Source: Deltaproteobacteria bacterium | Lineage (GTDB): Bacteria; Desulfobacterota; Desulfobacteria; Desulfobacterales; JAFDMD01 | Reading direction: 5' to 3' | DNA length: 47,106 nucleotides | Assembly: GCA_019306185.1 (NCBI GenBank) | Contig: JAFDMD010000005.1 | Coordinates: forward strand, 1-47,106 | Shown: one piece after another, positions 9,477 to 19,252 of the stretch | Layout: each line of letters opens with the position of its first letter | Position numbering within the stretch: position 1 is the stretch's first letter | Notes under the pieces: model-generated | What the model saw: the letters and a program-made list of their open reading frames with translations, nothing else | The model's database searches: none | Told to the model about the DNA's origin: nothing | Translations under genes and position numbers: made by a program

Positions 9477-10610
9477 TTAGTATTTTTTCTGTTTTTGGAT
9501 ATAAACCTCTTCAAGCAGATCGCCGCTCTCTTTTAAAAAATTCTCAGAGTGTTTGCCAAACCATTTATAAACATCTTTAAATGACCGAACGAATTCTTTT
9601 TTATCTCCGTTTTCAACCCAATTTAATGCTTCGTTAAAACGGTTTATGAGGCTGCGCAAGAGTTTTAAATTTTTTTTGGAAGAAAATATTATATCGGCGT
9701 AAAGCTCCGGGTCCTGAGCAAAAAGGCGTCCTACCATTATTAATTCCAGTCTATATATAGGGGAGCAAACCTGAATAATTTCCTCTAAATTTATATTCTC
9801 TCGCATTAAATTGAAACCTAGAACAAATGTGGTAAAATGGCGAACCGCTTGAACATAACCCATAATTCTATCATGCGCCGCCGGCTCCATTTCAAATGCC
9901 GAAGCGCCCCACATTTTAAACTGAGTAAGAATCCAATCGCATTTACCCATATGTCTTGCGGGGCAGTATATTATAACCTGTTTAACCAGACTTTTCACGT
10001 CCGGCCCAAACATTGGGTGCAATCCGATTACGGGTCCTTTATGAATTTCTTGCATTTTTTTTACAGGCTTTTCTTTAACGCTGGTTATATCCGCAAGAAC
10101 GCATTCTTTCGGCAATAAAGGAATTTGCTCCAGTACCTCTTCAACCGAGTTTATCGGCACGGATACTAATGCTAATGAAGCGTTGGAAAGGGTTTTTGCC
10201 GCATTTTCCCAATCATTTTTTTCGATAATTTTTACGGTATATCCGGAATTGAGAAATAGCCGTACAAAAAGTTTTCCAAGCTTTCCGCCGCCTCCGATTA
10301 TAACAATATCTTTATGTAACGGGCCTATGCCCGCAAGTTTTGAACTGCTTTGACTTTCGTATGAGCTATTGATAATTCTTCTCATTAAATTATCTACAAG
10401 ATCGCCTGAAACGCCTTTATCTTTTGCCTTATTTTTAAGATTTCGTAAAAGCTCCGTTTCTCTTTCCGGAGCATAAACCGATTTGCCCGTTTTCTGCTTG
10501 CTTATGGCGATTTCCGATATAAGAGCGTTTCTTTTATAAAGAATATCTATAAGTTGTTCGTCCAGAGTATCGATCTCAGTTCTAATTTTATTTAATTTTT
10601 CATTATTCAC
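9477..10610 (-). CDS. tyrA: Bifunctional chorismate mutase / prephenate dehydrogenase (T-protein type)
   Basis: N-terminal AroQ domain (KIRTEIDTLDEQLIDILYKRNALISEIAISKQ...PERE), then IVIIGGGGKLGKLFVRLF, LHPMFGPD, VQAVRHFTTFVLG prephenate dehydrogenase motifs. Confidence 0.9.
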   Translation of the reverse strand: MNNEKLNKIRTEIDTLDEQLIDILYKRNALISEIAISKQKTGKSVYAPERETELLRNLKNKAKDKGVSGDLVDNLMRRIINSSYESQSSSKLAGIGPLHKDIVIIGGGGKLGKLFVRLFLNSGYTVKIIEKNDWENAAKTLSNASLALVSVPINSVEEVLEQIPLLPKECVLADITSVKEKPVKKMQEIHKGPVIGLHPMFGPDVKSLVKQVIIYCPARHMGKCDWILTQFKMWGASAFEMEPAAHDRIMGYVQAVRHFTTFVLGFNLMRENINLEEIIQVCSPIYRLELIMVGRLFAQDPELYADIIFSSKKNLKLLRSLINRFNEALNWVENGDKKEFVRSFKDVYKWFGKHSENFLKESGDLLEEVYIQKQKKY

Positions 10611-10767
10611 TGGGGTCTCCGATTCTTTAAAAATTTTTTTAATCTCGCTTTGCTTCAGTTTATTGATATTATAAGTAAAAATTTTTTATTGTCGATTTGC
10701 CATATATCTGTGTCATTTTCAATGAGAGAGAAAAATTTTTATTACTGGTATTAAATTGAAAAGATAA

Positions 10768-10882
10768 TTATAACGCCCTATCTTTTCTACTCTGCTTTGG
10801 GAATTTGTATCTCTGCAACTCTTCTTTTTGCCCTTTATATAACAGATAAGCTATAAACGCATATCCCCCAATACAGTATAAA
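10768..10882 (-). pseudogene. 3'-terminal remnant of an MFS-type transporter gene
   Basis: Minus frame reads ...IFLQFIILYCIGGYAFIAYLLYKGQKEELQRYKFPKQSRKDRAL*; resembles the tail of the 8222-9403 MFS protein (GVFYAIAAFIAYMLYRTSKKGKI). Confidence 0.5.
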
Positions 10883-10883
10883 A

Positions 10884-13193
10884 TTATAAATTGGAGGAAT
10901 ATGGTAAAGATTTGATATAGGTTTCCATAAAGTTCCAATCCGGATTTTTATTTTTATCAATCGGCAGGGGAATAAGGTCGTTAATAAATTTATTTCTAAA
11001 AGCTTTTCTTCCGAAATAATACTTATATTTGTTTTTGGAGATCACGGTTGATATAAATATACCGTTAAAAACATTTAATTTGTCGGATTGGAAAATGCTT
11101 ATTTCATCGCTTGCCGTAAATTCTCCTTTTACATAATAGGCGTCGCCAAAAGTTGTATAAATAATTGCATCTTTTTTAATAAATAAGGAGTTGCTTATCT
11201 TGTCGGTACAGCCGTTATTAAATTCGGATGCGGAAAAATATAGCGTATCGCCTTTATCTCTATCCATTTTAGTTAATCTTTTCCCACGGGAAATAGAATT
11301 AAACAAATCAGGGTATTTAAAATATTTCCAATCTTTATCAAATAAATTGATTTTATTAATTATTAAAGATTTATTCTTAATTTCTTGGATATTTTCCATG
11401 TTGAATTGGAAACCTACAAAATTATGAATCGACTCAATAAAATCATTTTTTTTAAATTTTTTGTAATCGGTTTTCATATATGCTTCAACCGACCATTCGT
11501 TATTTCCGCTAACCGCTTTTTTTATGCTTATTCCTATTATTTCATCTTTATTTCTAAAATTTTTTAACCAATCCTCTTTGATTGAATTCCATTTATTATA
11601 GTAATCAATACGCCCTTTATTTTTAATTTTTAAAAAGCCGTCGTCTTTCCAATATCCGAAATATGTTTTGAAATTTTTAGGATGTTTTTCGTAAGCTTTT
11701 AATACCAGAACGCAAGTGTTTACATTGACGTTTGAATCGTAAAACAATTCATTCGGCATAGATAAAACCGCTTCTAATGTATGTTTTTGTAAAAGTCTTT
11801 TTTTAAATTCCAAAACCTTTCCCTTTTGAGCTAACGCGCTTTGCATCGGCACAATTGCAATACAGGTTCCGCCGTTAACTAAACACTCCAAATTATTTAA
11901 GATAAACTCCAACTCCTCCCTATCAACTTTTTTGTTCGATTTATACGGCGGATTTAAAAAGCCGACTGTCGGTCTTTTTGCTTTTACCTGTTTTATTATT
12001 TTTTCGTCAAAACAACTTCCGTTGATAATGTTTGTTTTTCCATCTTGATGAATATACATATTTGAAACCGCCAAAGCGAAAATATGCGCTTGATATTCGG
12101 TGCCGATAAGTTGTTTTTTCTTTATTGCTTTGATTTTTATATTGTCTCCTTTTGCATCGGAGATCATTTTTTTCATAGCGCTAATCAAAAAACCGCCAGT
12201 TCCCATGCAATTATCATAAGCAATGGAATTTTTATTAACTTGCGCTAAATCGGCAAAAAGATCCGTAATATGCGGAGGCGTTAAAACAATTCCAAGCCCC
12301 TTATCACTGTTGGCATATCTTAAAAATTCAACGTAAAGTTGACCTAACACATCGAAATATCGGTGCGTTTTAATAAATATGTTTATATTTTCGTCAATAT
12401 CATCAATAAATTCTTTTAATACATTCTTTTCTTTGGACAGAGAAGTGTCGGTTTTAATAAAACTAAATTGCGTATTTAGGTTATCTAATTTTTTGCCTGT
12501 TATATTTGCGCGTTCCAATTCGCTTGAAACGGTTTGAATAAGAGAAACGGCAAGATCATAAGGCTTTTTATGAGAAGCGTAAGATATTTTAAACGCTTTA
12601 TTTTCCAAAGCGATTAAAATGGAACTTATTAGCAGACTTCTTTGACTTTCAAGAATTCTGCGTTTGTGTAATTTCCCGTTTAATTCTTTTGTAAAACTCA
12701 AAAGCGTATTATAATCTTGACTGAATTTTTCTGGGGTTTTTAAATATCCCTTTAAATAATCTTTAACGCTTAAAAATTTATTTCCGAAAATAGGAAATGC
12801 TTTTTTTGCGTTTTTTAAATGTAGAAAATGGGATACCTTTAAAGATTGTTTTGTCTCTCCGCTAACGGCTATCGCCAGCACGTCAAAATTTTTTGATAAA
12901 TAAGAGGTATATAATAGGACGCCGTCAACCGCAAATTCGGAATATTTGTCGCAAGTCTTGCTTTCATGTTTTGTAATGCTCGCTTTACATTCAACTACAA
13001 TTAATAAATCGGAATTGGTTTTATAGCTGATAATAAATTCTGGATAACCTTTGCCCTCGCCTTTTTTTGAAGCGTTTTTAAGCAGTTTGTCAATTTTCGG
13101 ATTATCGGAGCGTTGCTCTTCTATATAAATTTGGTCCGAAAAATTGCCAAAATGTTCTCTGACAATTGCCTCGGTTTTTCTTTCATTCACCAT
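10884..13193 (-). CDS. Single-chain restriction-modification protein: N-terminal PD-(D/E)XK nuclease-like domain + N6-adenine DNA methylase + C-terminal target recognition-like region
   Basis: PEFIISYKTNSDLLIVVECKAS (nuclease-like); LGIVLTPPHITDLFADL, YDNCMGTGGFLISAMKK, GFLNPPYKS (motif IV NPPY); variable C-terminal region. Confidence 0.85.
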   Translation of the reverse strand: MVNERKTEAIVREHFGNFSDQIYIEEQRSDNPKIDKLLKNASKKGEGKGYPEFIISYKTNSDLLIVVECKASITKHESKTCDKYSEFAVDGVLLYTSYLSKNFDVLAIAVSGETKQSLKVSHFLHLKNAKKAFPIFGNKFLSVKDYLKGYLKTPEKFSQDYNTLLSFTKELNGKLHKRRILESQRSLLISSILIALENKAFKISYASHKKPYDLAVSLIQTVSSELERANITGKKLDNLNTQFSFIKTDTSLSKEKNVLKEFIDDIDENINIFIKTHRYFDVLGQLYVEFLRYANSDKGLGIVLTPPHITDLFADLAQVNKNSIAYDNCMGTGGFLISAMKKMISDAKGDNIKIKAIKKKQLIGTEYQAHIFALAVSNMYIHQDGKTNIINGSCFDEKIIKQVKAKRPTVGFLNPPYKSNKKVDREELEFILNNLECLVNGGTCIAIVPMQSALAQKGKVLEFKKRLLQKHTLEAVLSMPNELFYDSNVNVNTCVLVLKAYEKHPKNFKTYFGYWKDDGFLKIKNKGRIDYYNKWNSIKEDWLKNFRNKDEIIGISIKKAVSGNNEWSVEAYMKTDYKKFKKNDFIESIHNFVGFQFNMENIQEIKNKSLIINKINLFDKDWKYFKYPDLFNSISRGKRLTKMDRDKGDTLYFSASEFNNGCTDKISNSLFIKKDAIIYTTFGDAYYVKGEFTASDEISIFQSDKLNVFNGIFISTVISKNKYKYYFGRKAFRNKFINDLIPLPIDKNKNPDWNFMETYIKSLPYSSNL

Positions 13194-13390
13194 GCCGCCT
13201 CTCTAATGTGTTTAAAATATTCTGTTTTAAATCGTTCGATTTTTTTTTACGCCTTTTAAATAGCTAACATAATTTTTTGTTTAAAAAAACAATTTTTGAA
13301 GCAAGTATAATGGCGATTAAAAATCATTATAAACCAGATCGTCTCTTGCAAGCCTATTTTAAAAAAGGTTAAATGAGATGTTCGGAAGGA

Positions 13391-14170
13391 TTAATATGAA
13401 TTTTTAAAATCAACCTTATTAAATCCCAACTCTTTAAACCGCTTTAATATTATTTTATCAAGCTTTTTCAGAATTTTATCTCGGTCGTTTTCATCTGTTA
13501 GAACTTGAGCAGCAGAGCCGTAATGTATAACTTTATACGCTGATATGCCCAAATTTTTTAAAATATTTTCGGCGGATTCTACGGTTTTTAATTTTTTATA
13601 GGTTATAGCGGAATTATAAGGTATGCTTGTAGCAAGGCAAGAAATAGAAGGTTTATTCCATGTAATAAGCTCCATTTCTTTGGATAGCTCTCTTATTTTT
13701 TTTTTATTAATGCCAGCGTCAATAAAAGGAGAAGCTATATTTAATTCTTTAGCCGCTTTAAAACCAGGTCTTATTTTTTTAAGATCATCTATATTCTCTC
13801 CATGAATAATTTTTTTTATATTATAAGATAAAGCGATATTTTTTATTTTTTTGAATATAAGCTTTTTGCAAATATAGCATCTTTTTTGAGTATTTGCTTT
13901 AAACTCGGACGATTCCATTTGCCCGCAATTTATAAATATATGTTTTATGTTAAGTTTTTTTGCAAAACTCGCCGCAAACTCAATCTCTTTTTGAGAGTGT
14001 ATGGCGTCTGCAGATGTTACGGCAATAATTTTATCTTTTAAAATTTTTTTTGCAAAAGCAAGCAAAAAAGAGCTATCGACTCCGCCGGAAAAGGCTACGG
14101 CAACGGAGCCGTAGCTTTTTAAAATATTTGATAATAGGTTTTGTTTATATAGATAATTCATCTCGCTCAA
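13391..14170 (-). CDS. larE: LarE-family ATP-dependent (PP-loop) sulfur transferase
   Basis: VAVAFSGGVDSSFLLAFA PP-loop; CYICKKLIFKKI; GENIDDLKKIRPG; SCLATSIPY. Confidence 0.88.
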   Translation of the reverse strand: MSEMNYLYKQNLLSNILKSYGSVAVAFSGGVDSSFLLAFAKKILKDKIIAVTSADAIHSQKEIEFAASFAKKLNIKHIFINCGQMESSEFKANTQKRCYICKKLIFKKIKNIALSYNIKKIIHGENIDDLKKIRPGFKAAKELNIASPFIDAGINKKKIRELSKEMELITWNKPSISCLATSIPYNSAITYKKLKTVESAENILKNLGISAYKVIHYGSAAQVLTDENDRDKILKKLDKIILKRFKELGFNKVDFKNSY

Positions 14171-14246
14171 GCCGCCGCGCGCTTATGCCCCTATAGTTCG
14201 AGCAAATTCGCATGCGCGGCAAAATTTGACGTTTGACAAAAATATT

Positions 14247-15689
14247 TTATCGCCTCCAAAATTCCGGAATAAAAAGAACTATTATTGTATATATTTCAAG
14301 TCGGCCGAGCAACATACATAGAAGCAGTAGCCATTTGCCGGCTTCGGGTATCGCGGCGTAGTTTCCCGCGGGTCCTACAAGCCCGAATCCGGGACCTATG
14401 TTGCCGAGAGCGGATGCGGCGGCGCCTATCGAGGTTGTAAAATCAACCCCTATAGCGCTTAAAAGTATGGCGCATAAAGCAAAAATTCCCACATATAGAG
14501 ATAGAAATCCGAGAACGCTTCTTATAATTTTATCCGAAACGGTTTTGCCCCCTATTTTTATACGGGAAACGGATCGCGGGTGTATAAGAAAAAATATTTC
14601 TCTGTAGCAGTATTTAAAGCATAACATTATGCGCAAAGATTTCATTCCGCCGCCGGTAGAGCCTGCCGAAGCTCCGAGAAACATTGAAAAAAGCAGAAGG
14701 ATGTTGGCTCCCGGAACCCATAGCTCATAATCGGCGGTGGCAAATCCTGTGGTTGTTATTATGGATATCGCCTGAAAAGCCGCATATCGTAAAGCATCGC
14801 CTATATTTTGATATGCGGAGCCATATATGAAAAAAAATAAAACGCCGATTAGCACCAATGTTATTATAATATAAAATCTGCATTCGGCATCGCGCCAAAA
14901 TATAAGCGTTTTGCCTCGAATTAATTGAAAATGGAGCGAAAAATTTATGCCCGCCAAAAACATAAAAATTATTATTATATAGTCTATGTATATACTGTTA
15001 TAATAGCCTACCGAGGCGTTTTTCACCGAAAAGCCTCCTGTGGGCATTGTAGTGAAAGCATGGCATATGGCGTCATATACGCTCATTCCTGCAAGTATTA
15101 ATAAGAAAGCTTCAAGCGCGGTAAGCAGAAGATATGCCGTCCATAATATTATAGCGGTATCTTTTATTCTCGGCTTTAACTTGTCCGGAACCGGGCTTGG
15201 AACTTCGGCTTTATAAAGCTCCATTCCGCCTACTCCGAGAAACGGCAGTATCGCTATTGAAAGAACGATTATTCCCATCCCGCCTATCCATTGTATTAGG
15301 CTTCTCCAAAAAAGAAGTCCTTTTGATTTTGCCTCTATATCGGTTAATATCGAAGCTCCTGTAGTAGTAAAGCCGGATACGGATTCAAAGAATGCGTTTG
15401 TAAAGGTTTCGCCTTCAAAATAAAAAGGGAAAGCTCCGAAAAAACCTATGGAAAGCCAAGCAAGAGCGACTATAACCATTCCTTCTTTATGGTTTATATG
15501 ATCTGTCCGGGGAGTTTTAAAAATGAATATGCTCGATAAAGAAGCCGCCACGGTTATGGTTATCGACTTTATAAATATTATGTAGGAAGGCTCTCTATAT
15601 ATCAGGCAGCAGCCCAAAGCCGCAGTCATGGCGATTCCTAAAAAAAAATTTAATATGCCTGTTACGGTGATTATAAAGCGCCAGTTCAT
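14247..15689 (-). CDS. trkH: TrkH family potassium uptake protein
   Basis: ESVSGFTTTGASIL, TTMPTGGFSVKNAS, TTTGFATADYELW, GASAGSTGGGMKSLR selectivity filter/gate motifs. Confidence 0.95.
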   Translation of the reverse strand: MNWRFIITVTGILNFFLGIAMTAALGCCLIYREPSYIIFIKSITITVAASLSSIFIFKTPRTDHINHKEGMVIVALAWLSIGFFGAFPFYFEGETFTNAFFESVSGFTTTGASILTDIEAKSKGLLFWRSLIQWIGGMGIIVLSIAILPFLGVGGMELYKAEVPSPVPDKLKPRIKDTAIILWTAYLLLTALEAFLLILAGMSVYDAICHAFTTMPTGGFSVKNASVGYYNSIYIDYIIIIFMFLAGINFSLHFQLIRGKTLIFWRDAECRFYIIITLVLIGVLFFFIYGSAYQNIGDALRYAAFQAISIITTTGFATADYELWVPGANILLLFSMFLGASAGSTGGGMKSLRIMLCFKYCYREIFFLIHPRSVSRIKIGGKTVSDKIIRSVLGFLSLYVGIFALCAILLSAIGVDFTTSIGAAASALGNIGPGFGLVGPAGNYAAIPEAGKWLLLLCMLLGRLEIYTIIVLFIPEFWRR

Positions 15690-15732
15690 GTTATATAACC
15701 GGAAGATTTATCTGAAAATTTACTATTATTCA

Positions 15733-17097
15733 TTAAAAAAATTCCAATTTTACGGTAAGAATTTTTTCCACTTTAGGCAGAGCGTTTTTTGTGGCAAATA
15801 TTATTATTCTGTCTCCAGGAATTATTACTGTTTCGCCGGAGGGTATTATTACCTGTTCTTCTCTTAATATTCCTATTATAAGGCTGCCGCGCGGAACCGA
15901 GGCTTTTTTTAAAGGTTTGCCTACTATAGCCGAAGTTGCAAGCGCCTCGGCTTCAAGAACTTCGGCTTCTTCTCCTTTTATAGATATGGCGGATATTACT
16001 TTTCCTTTTCGGATATGTTTTAATATGGAATCTATAGCGGATACTCTTTCGCTTACAACCTGCTCTATGCCTATTGCAGCCATAAGCGGAAAATAATCGA
16101 ATTTATCTATTTTGGCAATAGTTTTACAACCCCCCATTTTTTTGGCGAGCAAAGCCGACAGTATGTTGATTTCTTCGTCATTGGTTACGGTAACAACCAT
16201 ATCCATGCCAGATATATTTTCTCCTGCAAGAAGCTCCCTATCCGAACCGTCTCCTTGAAGTATGATGGTTTTATTTAATTTTTCCGCCAGAACGGAAGCT
16301 TTTGTTTCATTAATTTCAATTAGTTTCGGAATTAATCCTCTATGTTCCAATCTTTCGGCAAGTTTTAAGCCTATGCTGCCGCCGCCTATTATCATTATTT
16401 TTGTAGGAGCGCTCGTATATTCTTGAAATAAAGACATGGTTTCGGCAAGATGCTTTTCCTCGCTTATGAAATATATCAGATCGTCCGGTTTTAATTTATC
16501 TTGCCCCGTAGGCACTATGAGTTTTTCGTTTCGTATAATTCCGGCTATCAAAAGAGGTTTATCTCCTATTTCGGACGCTATTTCAATAAGTTTTAAACCG
16601 GATAGACGGCTATTTTTTTTTAAGCGAACTCCTATAAATTTTATTTTTCCTTTTGCAAATTCATTCACTTCTATGGCGCCCGGAACTTTAAAAAGCCTTT
16701 CTATTGTATTTGCCACTTCGATTTCCGGATTAATTATAGTATCTATATGCGGAGCGTACCGCATTAGGCTTTGATGAAATGAGTCAAAGTCTGCATTTCT
16801 TATTCTTGCTATTTTTTTTGTTGACGGAGATATTATATTTGCAACGGCGCAGGCGGTTATATTGACGGAGTCGCTATTTGTAACCGCCAAAAGAATATCC
16901 GCTTCGCTTAATCCGGCTTCTTTAAGTATTCGGGGGCTGCCTCCGTCGCCTATGATTGTTTGAGCGTCTATATTTTCGGAGGCTCTTTTTATAGCGTCGG
17001 GAGCGCTATCTATTACTATTACCTCTTTGTTTTCCGAAGCGAGCTTTTGAGCGAGATAAAAACCTACTCCTCCGGCTCCTATTATTATTATTTTCAT
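15733..17097 (-). CDS. trkA: Trk system potassium transporter TrkA
   Basis: Two RCK/TrkA-N Rossmann domains (MKIIIIGAGGVGFYLAQKLA; KIMIIGGGSIGLKLAERL), two TrkA-C domains; downstream of it is trkH. Confidence 0.95.
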   Translation of the reverse strand: MKIIIIGAGGVGFYLAQKLASENKEVIVIDSAPDAIKRASENIDAQTIIGDGGSPRILKEAGLSEADILLAVTNSDSVNITACAVANIISPSTKKIARIRNADFDSFHQSLMRYAPHIDTIINPEIEVANTIERLFKVPGAIEVNEFAKGKIKFIGVRLKKNSRLSGLKLIEIASEIGDKPLLIAGIIRNEKLIVPTGQDKLKPDDLIYFISEEKHLAETMSLFQEYTSAPTKIMIIGGGSIGLKLAERLEHRGLIPKLIEINETKASVLAEKLNKTIILQGDGSDRELLAGENISGMDMVVTVTNDEEINILSALLAKKMGGCKTIAKIDKFDYFPLMAAIGIEQVVSERVSAIDSILKHIRKGKVISAISIKGEEAEVLEAEALATSAIVGKPLKKASVPRGSLIIGILREEQVIIPSGETVIIPGDRIIIFATKNALPKVEKILTVKLEFF

Positions 17098-17156
17098 ATT
17101 GTTTTATTATTATTTTTGTCTGTTTTTATGGACTGATATATTTTTTTATAAAAAAT

Positions 17157-17909
17157 TTAACTAAAGCATATCAAAATAATAAATATCGTCAATCCGATAA
17201 ACATTTTTATCCAATCGGTTTTATTTGCCGTAAGTTTTCGCCCTGTTCTATCCTCGTTATATCCCCTTGCCTCCATTGCAATCGCAAGGTTATCAGCGGT
17301 ATTTATTATTTTAAATATCACGGGAATAATAAGTCTTTTTATTCTGTAAACAGGATTTTTTCTATTATCGACAAATCTAGCTTTTTGGGCGCTATCGGTC
17401 TCTTTTACGGCGAATATTATAAGGGGTATAAATCGTATTAAAAGCCCTAACATTGTAGATATTATTTTTTCCGGCACAAACGGAACCGGCTTTAAAAGAT
17501 TTTCTATTGCGGCTTTTATTTTAAACGTTTCGGTTGTGGCAATTAATATGTATCCTGCAAGCATAACGGAAAAAAGCTTTAAAACTATTTTTGCGCCTTC
17601 GTTTATTCCTTTGGCGGTTATTGAGATAAAGGCTATTTTAAATATTATTTCGCCTTCCGTAGTTAATAATCTAACAATAAATACGAATAGCAAAAAAATG
17701 ATAAACGGTTTTATATCTTTTAACGCTTTTATAAGCGGAAGACCGGACTTTTTTATTATGCCGGTTATCATCGACAACAGAATAATAAGCGGAAGTAATT
17801 GCAGGTACGAGGCGGTAATGCATAAGGCTGCAATTGTTATTAGTTTAAACCGCGGGTCGAATTTATGAATGCCCGTATTTCTATAATGGTATTTGAAGGT
17901 TCTATTCAT
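17157..17909 (-). CDS. ecfT: ECF transporter transmembrane component EcfT (CbiQ/BioN-like)
   Basis: NTGIHKFDPRFKLI N-terminus; AMEARGY motif; multiple TM segments. Confidence 0.88.
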   Translation of the reverse strand: MNRTFKYHYRNTGIHKFDPRFKLITIAALCITASYLQLLPLIILLSMITGIIKKSGLPLIKALKDIKPFIIFLLFVFIVRLLTTEGEIIFKIAFISITAKGINEGAKIVLKLFSVMLAGYILIATTETFKIKAAIENLLKPVPFVPEKIISTMLGLLIRFIPLIIFAVKETDSAQKARFVDNRKNPVYRIKRLIIPVIFKIINTADNLAIAMEARGYNEDRTGRKLTANKTDWIKMFIGLTIFIILICFS

Positions 17910-17925
17910 TTTTTTTGTGTCTAAA

Positions 17926-18351
17926 TAGTCGATGCATAAAAACCTGCATTTTAAGCGTAAACGGTTTTGCCAATATCTATTATTTATCGCTTTTTATCAA
18001 GGGATTTCTCGCTGCGCCCGAAATGATAGGCAAAAACAAAATTTATCAAAATAACAGCAAGTAATTTTTTATCCGCCTCCTCGCCGAGAGTTGCTTTTAT
18101 TTGTCTTGTCGAACGAGCGAAGCGAGGAAAAATCCCTTAATTATTTCCCCGTTGTCATTGCAAAAACTGCAAAAAACCCCTTAATTAGCGCCTTCTGATC
18201 TTATCCTTTGTACAAATCTTTTTGCGATTAATAATGGTAATTTCATCTTAATATTTGCAAGAAAATATTAACCCCTTGCAAATACATTACCTTGTTTTTC
18301 TTGGAATTTATAATAATTACAATATGTATTATAATTTTTAAGCATCAATTA
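17926..18351 (+). mobile_element. MITE-like element, copy E3 (~426 bp)
   Basis: Termini TAGTCGATGCATAAAAA / TTTTTAAGCATCAATTA; contains TAAGCGTAAACGGTTTTGCCAATATCT and the GGGATTTCTCGCTGCGC...GCGAAGCGAGGAAAAATCCC palindromic module. Confidence 0.75.
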
Positions 18352-19053
18352 GATAACAAGCCCGAATTGCGTAAGTTTTTCCGAAATTTCCGAGGGAGTT
18401 CCGAACGCCGTTATTTTGCCGTTATCCATTATTACCGCTTTATCGGCGTAACGGACTACTTTTTCGAGATCGTGGGTTGCCATTAGTATTGTTTTTTTCT
18501 CTTTTATAAGAAATTTTATCTGCTCTATTATTTGTAATATTCCGTCATAATCAAGGTTTGAAAAGGGCTCGTCAAATATTATTATTTCCGGCTTCATCGC
18601 AAGAATACCTGCTATTGCAAGTCTTCTTTTTTCGCCGCCGGAAAGGTTGTATGAGGTTTTATGTTCAAATTCGGTTAATCCTACGGCTTTTAACGCTTCT
18701 TTTACTCTTTGATTTATATCTTTTCTTTTTATTTTAAGATTTTCCGGACCAAATGCAACGTCTTCATATACGGTTTCCCCCACTATTTGAGCGTCCGCGT
18801 CCTGAAATATCATTCCGGCAAGCTTTCTTGCTTTTTTTCGATTTTTTTTAACGCTTATGCCGGATATATAAACGTCTCCTTTATCCGGAATTATTAAGCC
18901 GTTTATATGTCTTAAAAGCGTGGTTTTGCCGGAGCCGTTTTTACCTGCAAAAAGAATAAATTCCCCTTTGTTTATAACAAGATTTATTTTATTTAATTTA
19001 AATCGGTTTTCTTTAAAAGCGTAGGTAAGATTTTCTATTTTTATATGTTCCAT
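18349..19053 (-). CDS. ecfA: Energy-coupling factor ABC transporter ATP-binding protein
   Basis: FAGKNGSGKTTLLRHINGL Walker A; YNLSGGEKRRLAIAGILAMKPEIIIFDEPFSNLD; stop codon lies inside the E3 element terminus. Confidence 0.92.
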   Translation of the reverse strand: MEHIKIENLTYAFKENRFKLNKINLVINKGEFILFAGKNGSGKTTLLRHINGLIIPDKGDVYISGISVKKNRKKARKLAGMIFQDADAQIVGETVYEDVAFGPENLKIKRKDINQRVKEALKAVGLTEFEHKTSYNLSGGEKRRLAIAGILAMKPEIIIFDEPFSNLDYDGILQIIEQIKFLIKEKKTILMATHDLEKVVRYADKAVIMDNGKITAFGTPSEISEKLTQFGLVI

Positions 19054-19062
19054 TATTTATAA

Positions 19063-19230
19063 TTAAAATAAAAAGTTATTCCGTTTAAATTCGATTGTAA
19101 CGCTTTTCGGCTTGTTTTTTACATAAGCTACAAGCGGAGCTATGCAAAAAAACTTCGGTTTACTATTTCTCTTAAAACAATATTCGTCAAGATAACGGCT
19201 CGTAAATAAAAAGTTTGTCGTTTTAGGCAA
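19063..19230 (-). CDS. Small ORF (55 aa, TTG start) between bioY and ecfA; doubtful
   Basis: Open frame MPKTTNFLFTSRYLDEYCFKRNSKPKFFCIAPLVAYVKNKPKSVTIEFKRNNFLF*, co-oriented with neighbours; no ATG. Confidence 0.25.
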   Translation of the reverse strand: MPKTTNFLFTSRYLDEYCFKRNSKPKFFCIAPLVAYVKNKPKSVTIEFKRNNFLF

Positions 19231-19252
19231 AGAAAAATATTCGGCTATAATT

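Noticed and set aside
13391-14170. Nickel-pincer (Lar) system from larE
   Set aside because: No larB/larC nearby; LarE-like PP-loop enzymes occur alone widely, so no system is claimed.
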